In this document: piece by piece, positions 24,782 through 32,823 of the stretch
Numbering within the stretch: the stretch's first letter is position 1
How the letters are laid out: each line of letters opens with the position of its first letter
Source of the DNA: Microbacterium sp. T32
Lineage (GTDB): Bacteria > Actinomycetota > Actinomycetes > Actinomycetales > Microbacteriaceae
Assembly: GCF_001619615.1 (NCBI RefSeq)
Contig: NZ_LQQP01000005.1
Location: 47,874 to 111,873, forward strand
Direction: 5' to 3'
Length of the DNA stretch: 64,000 nt
Made by a program: the position numbers and the translations under genes
Notes under the pieces: generated by a model
What the model saw: only the letters and a program-made list of their open reading frames with translations
Told to the model about the DNA's origin: nothing
Database searches by the model: none

Positions 24782-26062
24782 GTGGCAACGTACGTGGAGC
24801 GAACGTGGGCGCCCTCCGACGGAGGGCAGCTCAGTAGGCGTGATCGCGCGCCCGGGCGCTACCTCGCCTACGTTCCCGACGAGCTCGGTCCGGATCTTCC
24901 GAGCCTGGGCGAGGAGGCGCGAAGCGCCGCCGCCGACGCGCTCGTGGCGCTGGCGCGCGCGGACGAACGCTTGGGAACTCGAGCGGCCTACCTCTCGCAC
25001 CTACTCGTCCGCTCCGAGAGCATCTCGTCGTCGTGGATCGAGGGCAATCGCGTCACCCCCAAGCGCCTCGCGATCGCGGAGTCCCTGCAGCATGGTTCGC
25101 GCGTCGCCCTGGATGTCATCGCCAACGTCCGTGCCACGGAGGATGCCGTCGCCTCGCTCGCAGACCGCGATCGCGCGATCTCGGTCGACGACATCGAGAA
25201 CCTTCAGCACCGCATCGAACCCTCACTTCCGCGGGGCCTGCGCACGGAGCAGAACTGGGTGGGAGGGTCGGGCTGGAGTCCGATCCGCGCCGAGTTCGTC
25301 CCTCCTCCCGAGACGGAGGTGGGTCGGCTCGTCGCTGACCTCGCGGCTTTCGTGACGCGGACCGAGGGCAACCCGGTTATCCGGGCGGCGATCGCGCACG
25401 CGCAATTCGAGACGATCCACCCGTTCATCGACGGCAACGGGCGCACGGGGCGAGCGCTGATCCACACCGTGCTCCGGCGGTCGGACGCGCTGCGCTCGAT
25501 CCTCATCCCGATCAGCACGGTCTTCGCCGGCGACACGGGCGCATACATTTCGGGACTCACCGCCTACCGCGCGGGGCGACTCGACGAATGGGTCGTCTCG
25601 TTCGCGCATGCCAGTGAACTCGCGGCGGAAAATGCTGTGCGCCTCGCTGAGGATGTCGCTGAACTCGACGGGCGGACGTTCCAGAAATTGCTCGACCACC
25701 GTCGCGAACGAGGAACAACCCCGGTGGTTCCCCGGAGCGATGCGGTGGTGCGGAAGGTTCTGGATCGACTCGCGGCGGAGCCGGTCGTCACTCTCCGCAG
25801 CGTCGCCGAGAGGTACGGGGTTTCGACGACGGCGGCGCACCGAGCGCTCTCCGAGCTTCAGGATGCCGGCATCCTGGCCCGTACGAAAGATCAGCGCGGC
25901 CGCACCGTGTGCTGGAGCGCCGACCGGCACCTCGGCCTCGTCGCGCTGACGGAGCGCAGCAATCGCGTGGGCGCGGGAGACACCGCCGGCCGGAGGCCGC
26001 GCAACGCTCCGGCGGCGCCGGATATCGAACAGGTCGGGAGGTTGCGCGGGGGCGAGCTGTAG
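24782..26062 (+). CDS. Fic family protein with inhibitory motif and C-terminal winged helix
   Basis: 426 aa from GTG 24782, chosen because GGAGG lies 5 bp upstream; an earlier ATG would place the inverted repeat inside the gene. The catalytic Fic motif HPFIDGNGRTGR is near residue 223, complete with the His and the nucleotide-binding arginines. Upstream, SSSWIEGN (about residue 87) matches the class II inhibitory helix (S/T)xxxE(G/N), so activity is self-restrained. The C-terminal 90 residues contain a wHTH (VTLRSVAERYGVSTTAAHRALSEL). Fic enzymes AMPylate proteins. No antitoxin gene is adjacent. Confidence 0.9.
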   Translation: MATYVERTWAPSDGGQLSRRDRAPGRYLAYVPDELGPDLPSLGEEARSAAADALVALARADERLGTRAAYLSHLLVRSESISSSWIEGNRVTPKRLAIAESLQHGSRVALDVIANVRATEDAVASLADRDRAISVDDIENLQHRIEPSLPRGLRTEQNWVGGSGWSPIRAEFVPPPETEVGRLVADLAAFVTRTEGNPVIRAAIAHAQFETIHPFIDGNGRTGRALIHTVLRRSDALRSILIPISTVFAGDTGAYISGLTAYRAGRLDEWVVSFAHASELAAENAVRLAEDVAELDGRTFQKLLDHRRERGTTPVVPRSDAVVRKVLDRLAAEPVVTLRSVAERYGVSTTAAHRALSELQDAGILARTKDQRGRTVCWSADRHLGLVALTERSNRVGAGDTAGRRPRNAPAAPDIEQVGRLRGGEL

Positions 26063-26084
26063 TGCTCGCGGTGTGGGGAAGTGG

Positions 26085-26157
26085 ACGCGACGGCGGGAGT
26101 CGAACCCGCCACGCCTTCGGTTATGAACCGAGGCCCGGGACCGCCCGGATCGCCGCG
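26085..26157 (-). tRNA. tRNA-Met (anticodon CAT), atypical D arm
   Basis: 73 nt plus an encoded CCA (26082-26084). The acceptor stem CGCGGCG pairs with CGTCGCG (one G-T). The T arm GCGGG-TTCGACT-CCCGC is canonical. The anticodon loop TTCATAA gives CAT, on a stem of four pairs with a C-A mismatch at its base. The D arm is odd: CCGG / CCGG around GCGGTC, without the usual A14, GG18-19 and with A8-T9 instead of T8-A9. It may be a divergent elongator, initiator or Ile2 tRNA, or a decaying copy. Confidence 0.6.
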
Positions 26158-26227
26158 ATGTGCCCCCACGCTAACCCGGGGTCGACGTGCCGCCAACGGC
26201 CGTTTCGCCGCGTGACGGGATGTGTCG

Positions 26228-26944
26228 TCATGATCCGTGACGTCCCTCGAGGATCATGCGCGTCGAGTGGTCGAGGTGCTCTCGGACCGCGTGCTCCGGG
26301 TCGGCCAGTGCCGCCTCGACGTACGCGCGGTGCTCGGTGGTCAGGGCCCCCGGAGCGTACGCGGGTCGGACGTGCGTGAGCAGCAGATGCATCTCGGAAT
26401 CGAGGCGCCGGTACTCCTCGGCGATACGCGGCGAGTCGGCGGCATCCACGAGGGCCCGGTGAACTCGGGCGTGCGCGTCGAGCGTGGCGGGCCAGTCCCC
26501 GGATGCCTCGGCGGCGGCCAGCGCGTCGAGGGCGGCGTCGACCTCGGTCGGATGGATGCCACGCCCCCGGACGATCCGCAGTGCTTCGGTCTCGAGGGCG
26601 CAGCGCAGCTGCTGGAGGGCGACGAGGGCCGCGTCGTCGAGAACCGACACCCGGACGCCGCGGTACGGCTCCGCGGTGACGAGCCGCTCGGCGGTGAGGG
26701 TCGCGAGCGCGGTGCGCGCGGTGTGGCGCGAGACGCCGTGGGTGGAGCTGAGCTCCTCTTCGCGGAGCGGGGTGCCGGGGGCGAGTTCGCCGGACAGAAT
26801 GGCGCCGCGCACCGCCTCCGCGACGACGTCGGCGGTGCGAGGGCCGGGGGTGCCGCCGCGCGCGGGCGCTTCCCGGCGAGGCGCGGTGTCGGTGCCGCGC
26901 GGCACGGGCGGCAGCATCGGGGGATCACGCCGGGGCCGTGGCAT
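26228..26944 (-). CDS. GntR family regulator with FCD ligand domain
   Basis: 238 aa. A proline-rich N-terminal tail (about 35 residues) precedes the GntR winged helix (VAEAVRGAILSGELAPGTPLREEELSS, SRHTARTALATL). The all-helical FCD domain from about residue 105 has metal-ligand candidates in DAHARVHRALVDAA and EHRAYVEAAL. FCD regulators usually sense carboxylates. The start overlaps the end of the EamA gene by 20 bp, so it lies last in a MarR-EamA-GntR unit. Confidence 0.85.
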   Translation of the reverse strand: MPRPRRDPPMLPPVPRGTDTAPRREAPARGGTPGPRTADVVAEAVRGAILSGELAPGTPLREEELSSTHGVSRHTARTALATLTAERLVTAEPYRGVRVSVLDDAALVALQQLRCALETEALRIVRGRGIHPTEVDAALDALAAAEASGDWPATLDAHARVHRALVDAADSPRIAEEYRRLDSEMHLLLTHVRPAYAPGALTTEHRAYVEAALADPEHAVREHLDHSTRMILEGRHGS

Positions 26945-27830
26945 CCGGAACCTCCTGACGTCGACGGGATGGAGCGGAGACGACGGCGAGGCCCACCGCG
27001 ATGAGCGCGAGGCCGATCGCGCTCACGGCCGTGAGCTGCTCGTGCAGCACGAGGAGCCCGAGGATCGTGGCGCCGAGCGGCTCGGCGAGGGTCAGCGTCG
27101 AGACGGTCACGGCGGTGAGGCGCGCCAGGCCCCACCCGAACAGCAGGTAGGCCACGGCGGTCGTCACGATCCCGAGCCACAGCGTGAGCGCGAGTCCGTT
27201 CGGGGTGAGCAGCCACGACGTTCCCGCGACGAGCAGCACGGGGACGCTCGCGACGGCGGCGGTGCCGAACACCGTTCCCATGACGCGCGTGGAATCCCAC
27301 CCCCTCTCGATGAGCGCCTTGCCGCACACCGTATAGAGGGCGTACGACATTCCCGCGCTCGCCGAGGCCAGGAGACCAGCGGGGGCGAGGGCGACCGCGC
27401 CGCCCGTGACGCCGGACACCAGCACGACGCCGGCGAGGGCGACGGCGGTGGCGAGCATCCACCGGCTCGAGGGCGCGCGCCGGGAGCGGATGGCATCCAC
27501 GATTCCGGTCGCGATGGGGGCGGAGCCGAGCGCGACCACCGTGCCGATCGCGACGCCGTTCTCGCGCGTGCCGAGGAAGAAGAGCGGCTGGTAGGCGAGA
27601 ACGCCGACCGCTCCGAGCGCGATCAACAGCGCCGTCGGTCCCTTCGCCGCGGGGATCTTCGCACGGGGGCGGGCCCGCACCAGGGCGATGAGGCCCAGGA
27701 TGCCGCCGCCCACCACGATCCGCGCGGCGCCGACCGCGAGAGGGGAGGCGTCGACGCCGGCGAGCGCCTGCGCGGTGCCGGTCGTGGCGAAGCAGAGCGC
27801 GGCGGCGAGGACCGCGAGGGCGGGAAGCAT
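26925..27830 (-). CDS. EamA/DMT family transporter
   Basis: 301 aa from ATG 27830. Ten hydrophobic segments in two EamA halves: LCFATTGTAQALAGV and YQPLFFLGTRENGVAIGTVVALGSAPI in the first, ALYTVCGKALIERG and TLTLAEPLGATILGLLVLHEQL in the second. Drug/metabolite exporters of this type move amino acids, metabolites or drugs. No ribosome binding site is visible. Instead a 21-bp palindrome abuts the start codon (27833-27853), which may control translation or transcription. Downstream of a MarR gene on the same strand. Confidence 0.88.
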   Translation of the reverse strand: MLPALAVLAAALCFATTGTAQALAGVDASPLAVGAARIVVGGGILGLIALVRARPRAKIPAAKGPTALLIALGAVGVLAYQPLFFLGTRENGVAIGTVVALGSAPIATGIVDAIRSRRAPSSRWMLATAVALAGVVLVSGVTGGAVALAPAGLLASASAGMSYALYTVCGKALIERGWDSTRVMGTVFGTAAVASVPVLLVAGTSWLLTPNGLALTLWLGIVTTAVAYLLFGWGLARLTAVTVSTLTLAEPLGATILGLLVLHEQLTAVSAIGLALIAVGLAVVSAPSRRRQEVPDATAPA

Positions 27831-27832
27831 GA

Positions 27833-27853
27833 GCAGATTGTTACACAATCTGC
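27833..27853. promoter_or_regulatory. 21-bp palindrome at the EamA start codon
   Basis: GCAGATTGT-N3-ACAATCTGC, perfect 9-bp arms, AT-rich against the background. It fills most of the 32-bp gap between the MarR stop and the EamA ATG, where a ribosome binding site would be expected. It could be a regulator binding site or an RNA hairpin. Confidence 0.6.
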
Positions 27854-27862
27854 CATCCGGTG

Positions 27863-28303
27863 TCACGGTTCGCGAAGCGCCTGCACCATCGATCGCAGTG
27901 CGGTCCGCGCCGCCGCCTGCTCGGCATCCGTCATCCCGCTCAGCATGCGCCGCTCGACCGATCGCACCGCCGCGCTCGCCGCGGCGAGGTCGCGGCGCCC
28001 CTTGTCGGTGAGGCGGGTGGGGAGAACCTTGCCGGACGGGGCCGTCGCGGGTCGCTCGACGACGCCGTCGCGCTCGAGCGACTGCAGGAGAACGTTCATG
28101 GACTGCCGGGTGACGAACGCACCCCGGGCGAGGTCGGAGTTGGATGAGCCGGGGCGCTGCGCGAGCAGTTCGAGGCACGAGTAGTGCGTGATGGTCATGC
28201 CCAGGGGGCGGAGGACGTCTTCCATCGCCGCCCGCAGGGCGCTCGCCGCCTCCTTGAGGAGATAGCCGAGCGAGGTGTCCAGATCGATCGCCTCTTGCGT
28301 CAT
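27863..28303 (-). CDS. MarR family transcriptional regulator
   Basis: 146 aa, full MarR length. N-terminal dimer helix (LDTSLGYLLKEAASALRAAMEDVL), wHTH (MTITHYSCLELLAQRPGSSNSDLARGAFVTRQSMNVLLQSLE) and wing (SGKVLPTRLTDKG). Its start codon overlaps the first of two identical-type palindromes, so it is almost certainly autoregulated and also controls the divergent VOC gene. The EamA exporter follows on the same strand. Confidence 0.9.
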   Translation of the reverse strand: MTQEAIDLDTSLGYLLKEAASALRAAMEDVLRPLGMTITHYSCLELLAQRPGSSNSDLARGAFVTRQSMNVLLQSLERDGVVERPATAPSGKVLPTRLTDKGRRDLAAASAAVRSVERRMLSGMTDAEQAAARTALRSMVQALREP

Positions 28304-28343
28304 GTCAGTATTCTGACATATGCTTTATGTCAGATAACTGACA
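28303..28343. promoter_or_regulatory. Twin MarR-type operators
   Basis: Two copies of TGTCAG-N4-CTGACA, at 28303-28318 and 28328-28343, 25 bp centre to centre. The first begins at the MarR start codon and the second lies 15 bp before the VOC start. This is the classic arrangement for a divergent, self-repressing MarR switch. Confidence 0.8.
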
Positions 28344-28358
28344 CGAAAGAAGGAACCC

Positions 28359-28727
28359 ATGCCCGTCACCGGCCCCGACTTCATCTCCTTGCAGGTGCGC
28401 GACCTCGACGCCTCCCGCGCGTTCTACGAGCAGTACCTCGGCCTCGTGCGCTCGCCCGCCGGGCCCCCGCACGCGGTCGTCTTCGACACCGCCCCCATCG
28501 CGTTCGCGCTCCGCGACCTCGTCCCCGGCACCGACCTCGACGCGATCGCCCAGCCGGGCATCGGCGTCGCGCTGTGGCTCCACGCCACGGACTCTCAGGC
28601 GATCCACGACGCGCTCGCCGCTGACGGACACCGGATCGTCTCGGCCCCCATCGACGGGCCGTTCGGACGGACCTTCACGTTCACCGACCCCGACGGCTAC
28701 CACGTGACCCTTCACGACCGCGCCTGA
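28359..28727 (+). CDS. VOC family (glyoxalase/bleomycin-resistance fold) protein
   Basis: 122 aa, one VOC module pair: FISLQVRDLDASRAFYEQYLGL, a central VALWLHATD strand and the terminal FTDPDGYHVTLHD. Members include metal-dependent lyases, dioxygenases and antibiotic-sequestering proteins. AAGGA lies before the ATG. The MarR operators directly upstream suggest induction by a small toxic compound, perhaps the one exported by the EamA protein. Confidence 0.88.
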   Translation: MPVTGPDFISLQVRDLDASRAFYEQYLGLVRSPAGPPHAVVFDTAPIAFALRDLVPGTDLDAIAQPGIGVALWLHATDSQAIHDALAADGHRIVSAPIDGPFGRTFTFTDPDGYHVTLHDRA

Positions 28728-28780
28728 CGACGATGGCCGGGGCCGCCGGGCGGCGGACGCGCGTCGCCCGGCTGCCCGGG

Positions 28781-28798
28781 CGGGCGGGGCTCCGCCCG
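28781..28798 (+). terminator. GC-rich hairpin after the VOC gene
   Basis: CGGGCGG-N4-CCGCCCG, 7-bp arms, about 55 bp after the VOC stop. No T-run. Confidence 0.4.
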
Positions 28799-28834
28799 GT
28801 ACCCGACCGGGCGAAGGAGCCCCTCCCGGCCGGG

Positions 28835-28840
28835 TAACGT
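28835..28840 (+). promoter_or_regulatory. Leaderless -10 box (TAACGT)
   Basis: TAACGT, six bases, ATG at 28847; no ribosome binding site. Confidence 0.5.
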
Positions 28841-28846
28841 GGGCAC

Positions 28847-29797
28847 ATGGCGACGACGGCGGGGCGAGGCATCCTGGCCCTGGGGACCGTCGCCGCGCTC
28901 CTCGTCATCGGCGTGCTGCTGGCCCTGCTGGTCGACCCGTTCGCGCGGATGCCGATCGAGGTCGACGCCGCGACCGAGTGGATCGCCCGTGTGCTCCTCG
29001 TCCTCGGGGTCGCCTGGGTCGTGATCGGCATGCTGGCGGCGCGGACGCGCCTCGTCGGACGCCCCGGCGCCGCCGCCGCGCGGGCGACGTGGATAGCTTC
29101 GACCCGCCCGTGGCGTGCGCGGGAGTCGACGCTCGGCGTGCTGCCGCTCGACCGGTGGTGCATGATCCTCGTGCCCGGGGCGCTGTTGCTCGCGACGCGG
29201 ATCGTGCAGGCGCACGGCGACGGGCTCGGCGGCGTGGTGCTCGCGATCGCCGGGTGGCTGATGTTCGCCCTCGTCGTGCGACTGCTGCTCGGTGCGCGCT
29301 CGCCGTGGCCGATCATCGCCGCCGTCGGCGGAGCCATTGTGCTGCGCTGCATCGTGACGCTCGGTGCGATCTCGCTCTCCGGCCCCGACGGGGTCTGGCT
29401 CACGCTGTGGGGTCTGCCGTTCGTCCGGATCGTCTACGTGACCGTCGCGCTCGCTCTCGTCGCGTGGGTCTTCGTCGTCGCGGGATGGTCGCTCGAAGCG
29501 CAACTCGGCGTGCGCCGCGCGGTGGGCGTCGCGCTCGCCGGGGTCGGCGCGGTGTTCGCGCTGCCGACCGCCTCGGCCGCCGCGATCGGTGCGAGCGAGG
29601 CGCTGCGCGGGTGGAACAGTCAGATCGGCGTGCTGCCGTGGCATCTCGCCCGGGTGACGGGTCTCTCCGACGAGCGGTTCCCGACCGGGGTGCTCGTCAC
29701 CGTCGCCGTGATCGCGACGCTGTCGGCGATCACGGGTCTCGTGCTCGCGCTGCCGCTGCGCCCGGGGGAGCACCGGAGGCGGCGGCCACCCGCCTGA
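28847..29797 (+). CDS. Multi-pass membrane protein of unknown function
   Basis: 316 aa with about eight hydrophobic segments (roughly residues 8-32, 44-64, 98-118, 125-150, 155-180, 185-212, 225-250, 285-308). No family motif is recognised. There are few charged residues inside the membrane regions and no cysteine pair or catalytic motif. Leaderless start (TAACGT then six bases). Convergent with the YccF gene. Confidence 0.75.
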   Translation: MATTAGRGILALGTVAALLVIGVLLALLVDPFARMPIEVDAATEWIARVLLVLGVAWVVIGMLAARTRLVGRPGAAAARATWIASTRPWRARESTLGVLPLDRWCMILVPGALLLATRIVQAHGDGLGGVVLAIAGWLMFALVVRLLLGARSPWPIIAAVGGAIVLRCIVTLGAISLSGPDGVWLTLWGLPFVRIVYVTVALALVAWVFVVAGWSLEAQLGVRRAVGVALAGVGAVFALPTASAAAIGASEALRGWNSQIGVLPWHLARVTGLSDERFPTGVLVTVAVIATLSAITGLVLALPLRPGEHRRRRPPA

Positions 29798-29823
29798 GTG
29801 GTGGCTCGCCTGGGCGGTGGCCC

Positions 29824-29865
29824 GCCCGAGCGGCCGCCCGCCCGAGCGGCCGCCCGCCCGAGCGG
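29824..29865. repeat. 16-bp tandem repeat
   Basis: GCCCGAGCGGCCGCCC repeated 2.6 times in the gap between two convergent membrane-protein genes. No coding potential. Confidence 0.7.
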
Positions 29866-29870
29866 TGTCG

Positions 29871-30278
29871 TCAGCCCGCGAGCGTGCGGTCGAAGGGTCC
29901 GCCGCGTCGGATCTCCCGCACCTCTTTGCCGAGCGGCATGAGCGACACGGGAACGAGCTTGAAGTTCGCGATCCCGAGCGGGATGCCGATGATCGTGATG
30001 CACAGCGCGAGGCCGGTGAAGATGTGGCCCAGGGCGAGCCACCACCCGGCGAGCACGACCCACACGACGTTTCCGAGGAACGACCCGACGCCCGCCGTCG
30101 GCTTCGCGACGATCTCGCGACCGAACGGCCACAGGGCGTACAGGCCGATGCGGAACGACGCGATGCCCCACGGGATCGTGAGGATCAGGATGCAGAGCAC
30201 GATGCCGGCCGCGAGATACCCGAGGAACAGCCAGAATCCCGAGAGGACGAGCCACAGGACGTTGAGGATCAGGCGCAT
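29871..30278 (-). CDS. YccF domain-containing membrane protein
   Basis: 135 aa with two copies of the YccF pattern: NVLWLVLSGFWLFLGYLAAG ... TIPWGIASFRIG and NVVWVVLAGWWLALGHIFTG ... GIPLGIANFKL. Four membrane segments. Small conserved inner-membrane proteins of unknown function. The gene diverges from pcrA. Confidence 0.88.
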   Translation of the reverse strand: MRLILNVLWLVLSGFWLFLGYLAAGIVLCILILTIPWGIASFRIGLYALWPFGREIVAKPTAGVGSFLGNVVWVVLAGWWLALGHIFTGLALCITIIGIPLGIANFKLVPVSLMPLGKEVREIRRGGPFDRTLAG

Positions 30279-30304
30279 GCGTCCATGATCCCCGAACGGG
30301 CGGC

Positions 30305-30327
30305 GTGTCGGAGGCCCCGCCTAGACT
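30305..30327 (+). promoter_or_regulatory. RecA-NDp/PafBC-like DNA-damage promoter of pcrA
   Basis: GTGTCGGAG, exactly 8 bases, then TAGACT; the start codon is 10 bp further on. It fits TTGTCRGTG-N8-TANNNT, the mycobacterial LexA-independent damage promoter recognised through PafBC, at 7 of 9 upstream positions with exact spacing. A helicase of the UvrD/PcrA type is a sensible target. Confidence 0.65.
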
Positions 30328-30337
30328 TGATATCGCC

Positions 30338-32773
30338 ATGACCGACGCCTCCACCCCCCTCATCGTCGGCGGCTCCGCCCCGTCGGATGCCCGCCCCGAC
30401 GCCGACCTGCTCGAAGGGCTGAACGGGCCGCAGCGCGAGGCCGTCACCTACCGTGGGCAGGCGCTGCTCATCGTCGCGGGGGCCGGGTCGGGCAAGACGA
30501 GTGTGCTGACGCGGCGCATCGCGTCGCTCCTCCGCACGCGCGAGGCGTACCCCAGTCAGATCCTCGCCATCACCTTCACCAACAAGGCCGCGGGCGAGAT
30601 GCGCGAGCGCGTGCACAACCTCATCGGTCAGCGCGCCGACGGCATGTGGATCTCGACCTTCCACTCGGCCTGCGTCCGCATCCTTCGGCGCGAGGCTCAA
30701 CAATTCGGGTTCACGAAGGCGTTCACGATCTACGACTCGGGCGACTCGCGCGCGCTCATCAAGCGTCTCGTGAAAGACCACGAGGGCGACGCGTTCGGCC
30801 TGACCCCCGCCGGCACGCAGAGTCGCATCTCGAAGCTCAAGAACGAGTTGGCGGATGCCGAGTCCTACGCGCGCCAGGCCAACACCAGCGATCCCGCGGA
30901 ACGCGTGTTCATCGAGATCTTCGCGGCGTACCAGCGTGAGCTTCAGCGCGCGAACGCGTTCGACTTCGACGACCTGATCGCGCAGACCGTCTACCTGTTC
31001 CGGGCGTTCCCGCAGGTGGCCGACGTGTACCGGAAGCGGTTCCGCCACATCCTCGTCGACGAGTACCAGGACACCAACCACGCGCAGTACGCGCTCATCC
31101 ACGAGCTGACCCGCCCGCCGGGCAGCGACGCCGAACCGCTCTCGGGCGGCGGCGGAATGATGATCTTCGAGCCCGAGCCCTCCGGCGAGACCGGCGCGTC
31201 GCTCACCGTCGTCGGTGACTCCGACCAGTCGATCTATGCCTTCCGTGGCGCCGACATCCGCAACATCAGCGAGTTCGAGCGCGACTACCCCGGCGCCAAG
31301 GTCGTGCTGCTCGAGCAGAACTACCGCTCGACGCAGAACATCCTCTCGGCGGCGAACGCGGTCATCTCGAACAACTTCGACCGCAAAGACAAGAAGTTGT
31401 GGACCGACGTGGGCGCCGGCGACCCGATCATCGGGTTCACCGGGTACTCGCAGCACGACGAGGCGCAGTTCGTCGCCGACGAGATCGAGGCGCTGCATCG
31501 CAAGGGCATCGACTACGCGCAGATGGCGGTCTTCTACCGAACCAACTCGCAGTCCCGAGCGCTGGAGGAGATCTTCATCCGCTCCGCCGTGCCGTACAAG
31601 ATCATGGGCGGCACGAAGTTCTACGAGCGCGCCGAGATCAAGGACGCGCTGGCCTACCTCGTCGCCGTGGCGAACCCGGCCGACTCCATGGCTCTGCGCC
31701 GCATCCTCAACCGCCCCCGGCGTGGCATCGGCGACGTCACCGAGACGGCGATCGCGCGGTACGCCGCCGAGCACGACATCACCTTCCGTGACGCCCTGGC
31801 CAACTCGGCTCAACTCGGCGTCGGCCCGAAGCTGCAGAAGGCGATCGATCAGCTCGACGCGGTTCTGACCGAGGCCACGGCCGTGATGCTCCCGGCATCC
31901 GGTGAACTCGCCCCCTCCACCTCCGTGACCGAGGGGCTCACGCTGCTGCTCAACAAGAGCGGCTACTTCGACGCGCTCCGCGCCAGCCGCGACCCGCAGG
32001 ACGAGGCGCGGCTCGAGAACCTCGACGAGCTCGTCGCCGTGACGCGAGAATTCGCCCGCAACAACCCGGACGGCACGATCATCGACTTCCTCACCGAGGT
32101 GGCCCTGGTGGCGGATGCCGACGACCTCGACGATGCGTCCGGCTCGGTCTCGCTCATGACCCTGCACACCGCGAAGGGCCTCGAGTACGACGCGGTGTTC
32201 TTGACCGGCGTCGAGGAAGACCTGCTCCCGCACCGCATCTCCGCCGGGGAGCCGGGCGGCCCGCAGGAGGAGCGGCGTCTGTTCTACGTGGGCATCACGC
32301 GGGCGCGGAAGCGCCTGCACGTCTCGCTCGCGATGACCCGGGCGCAGTTCGGCGAGGTCACCGTCGCGATGCCGAGCCGGTTCCTGCAGGAGATCCCGTC
32401 CGAGCTCATCGACTGGCGCCAGTCGCCCGGTGACGTGAACGGTCGCGGCGGCACGCAGTCCCGAGCGCTCAACGCCCGCGGGCGCCGGCCCGGGCAGGCC
32501 GGCGGCGGTAGCCGCTACGGCGACGACCTCGTGCCGCTGCCGAAGCGCGCCCCGGCCGACCCGAGCAAGTTCCCCAACCGCATCCCCGCCAAGGTGCGCG
32601 ACAACGGCGACATGGAACTGGCCGCGGGGGATCGCATCCGCCACGACGACTTCGGTGAAGGACGCGTGGATGCCATCACCGGCGAAGGCGCCAAGCGTGT
32701 GGCGCACGTGCGGTTCGAGACCGTCGGCGCGAAGAAGCTGCTCGTCAAGATCGCGCCGATCGCCAAGCTGTGA
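30338..32773 (+). CDS. pcrA: ATP-dependent DNA helicase PcrA/UvrD
   Basis: 811 aa, SF1A helicase. LNGPQREAV (Q motif) at 28-36, Walker A AGAGSGKT at 47-54, ITFTNKAA (Ia), VDEYQDTN (II), GDSDQSIYAFRGAD (III), LEQNYRS (IV), TLHTAKGLEYDAVFLTG (V), RRLFYVGITRARKRL (VI). The C-terminal 60 residues contain the PcrA/UvrD tudor-like motif (AAGDRIRHDDFGEGRV). An acidic/Gly insertion (about residues 262-285) splits the region before motif III. It acts in nucleotide excision repair and removal of stalled polymerases. Confidence 0.95.
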   Translation: MTDASTPLIVGGSAPSDARPDADLLEGLNGPQREAVTYRGQALLIVAGAGSGKTSVLTRRIASLLRTREAYPSQILAITFTNKAAGEMRERVHNLIGQRADGMWISTFHSACVRILRREAQQFGFTKAFTIYDSGDSRALIKRLVKDHEGDAFGLTPAGTQSRISKLKNELADAESYARQANTSDPAERVFIEIFAAYQRELQRANAFDFDDLIAQTVYLFRAFPQVADVYRKRFRHILVDEYQDTNHAQYALIHELTRPPGSDAEPLSGGGGMMIFEPEPSGETGASLTVVGDSDQSIYAFRGADIRNISEFERDYPGAKVVLLEQNYRSTQNILSAANAVISNNFDRKDKKLWTDVGAGDPIIGFTGYSQHDEAQFVADEIEALHRKGIDYAQMAVFYRTNSQSRALEEIFIRSAVPYKIMGGTKFYERAEIKDALAYLVAVANPADSMALRRILNRPRRGIGDVTETAIARYAAEHDITFRDALANSAQLGVGPKLQKAIDQLDAVLTEATAVMLPASGELAPSTSVTEGLTLLLNKSGYFDALRASRDPQDEARLENLDELVAVTREFARNNPDGTIIDFLTEVALVADADDLDDASGSVSLMTLHTAKGLEYDAVFLTGVEEDLLPHRISAGEPGGPQEERRLFYVGITRARKRLHVSLAMTRAQFGEVTVAMPSRFLQEIPSELIDWRQSPGDVNGRGGTQSRALNARGRRPGQAGGGSRYGDDLVPLPKRAPADPSKFPNRIPAKVRDNGDMELAAGDRIRHDDFGEGRVDAITGEGAKRVAHVRFETVGAKKLLVKIAPIAKL

Positions 32774-32811
32774 GGCGACCCGCGACACGCCGGGCGGACA
32801 CGCGACACGGA

Positions 32812-32817
32812 TAGGGT
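32812..32817 (+). promoter_or_regulatory. Leaderless -10 box for the SseB-family gene
   Basis: TAGGGT, six bases, ATG at 32824. Confidence 0.5.
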
Positions 32818-32823
32818 CGAACA

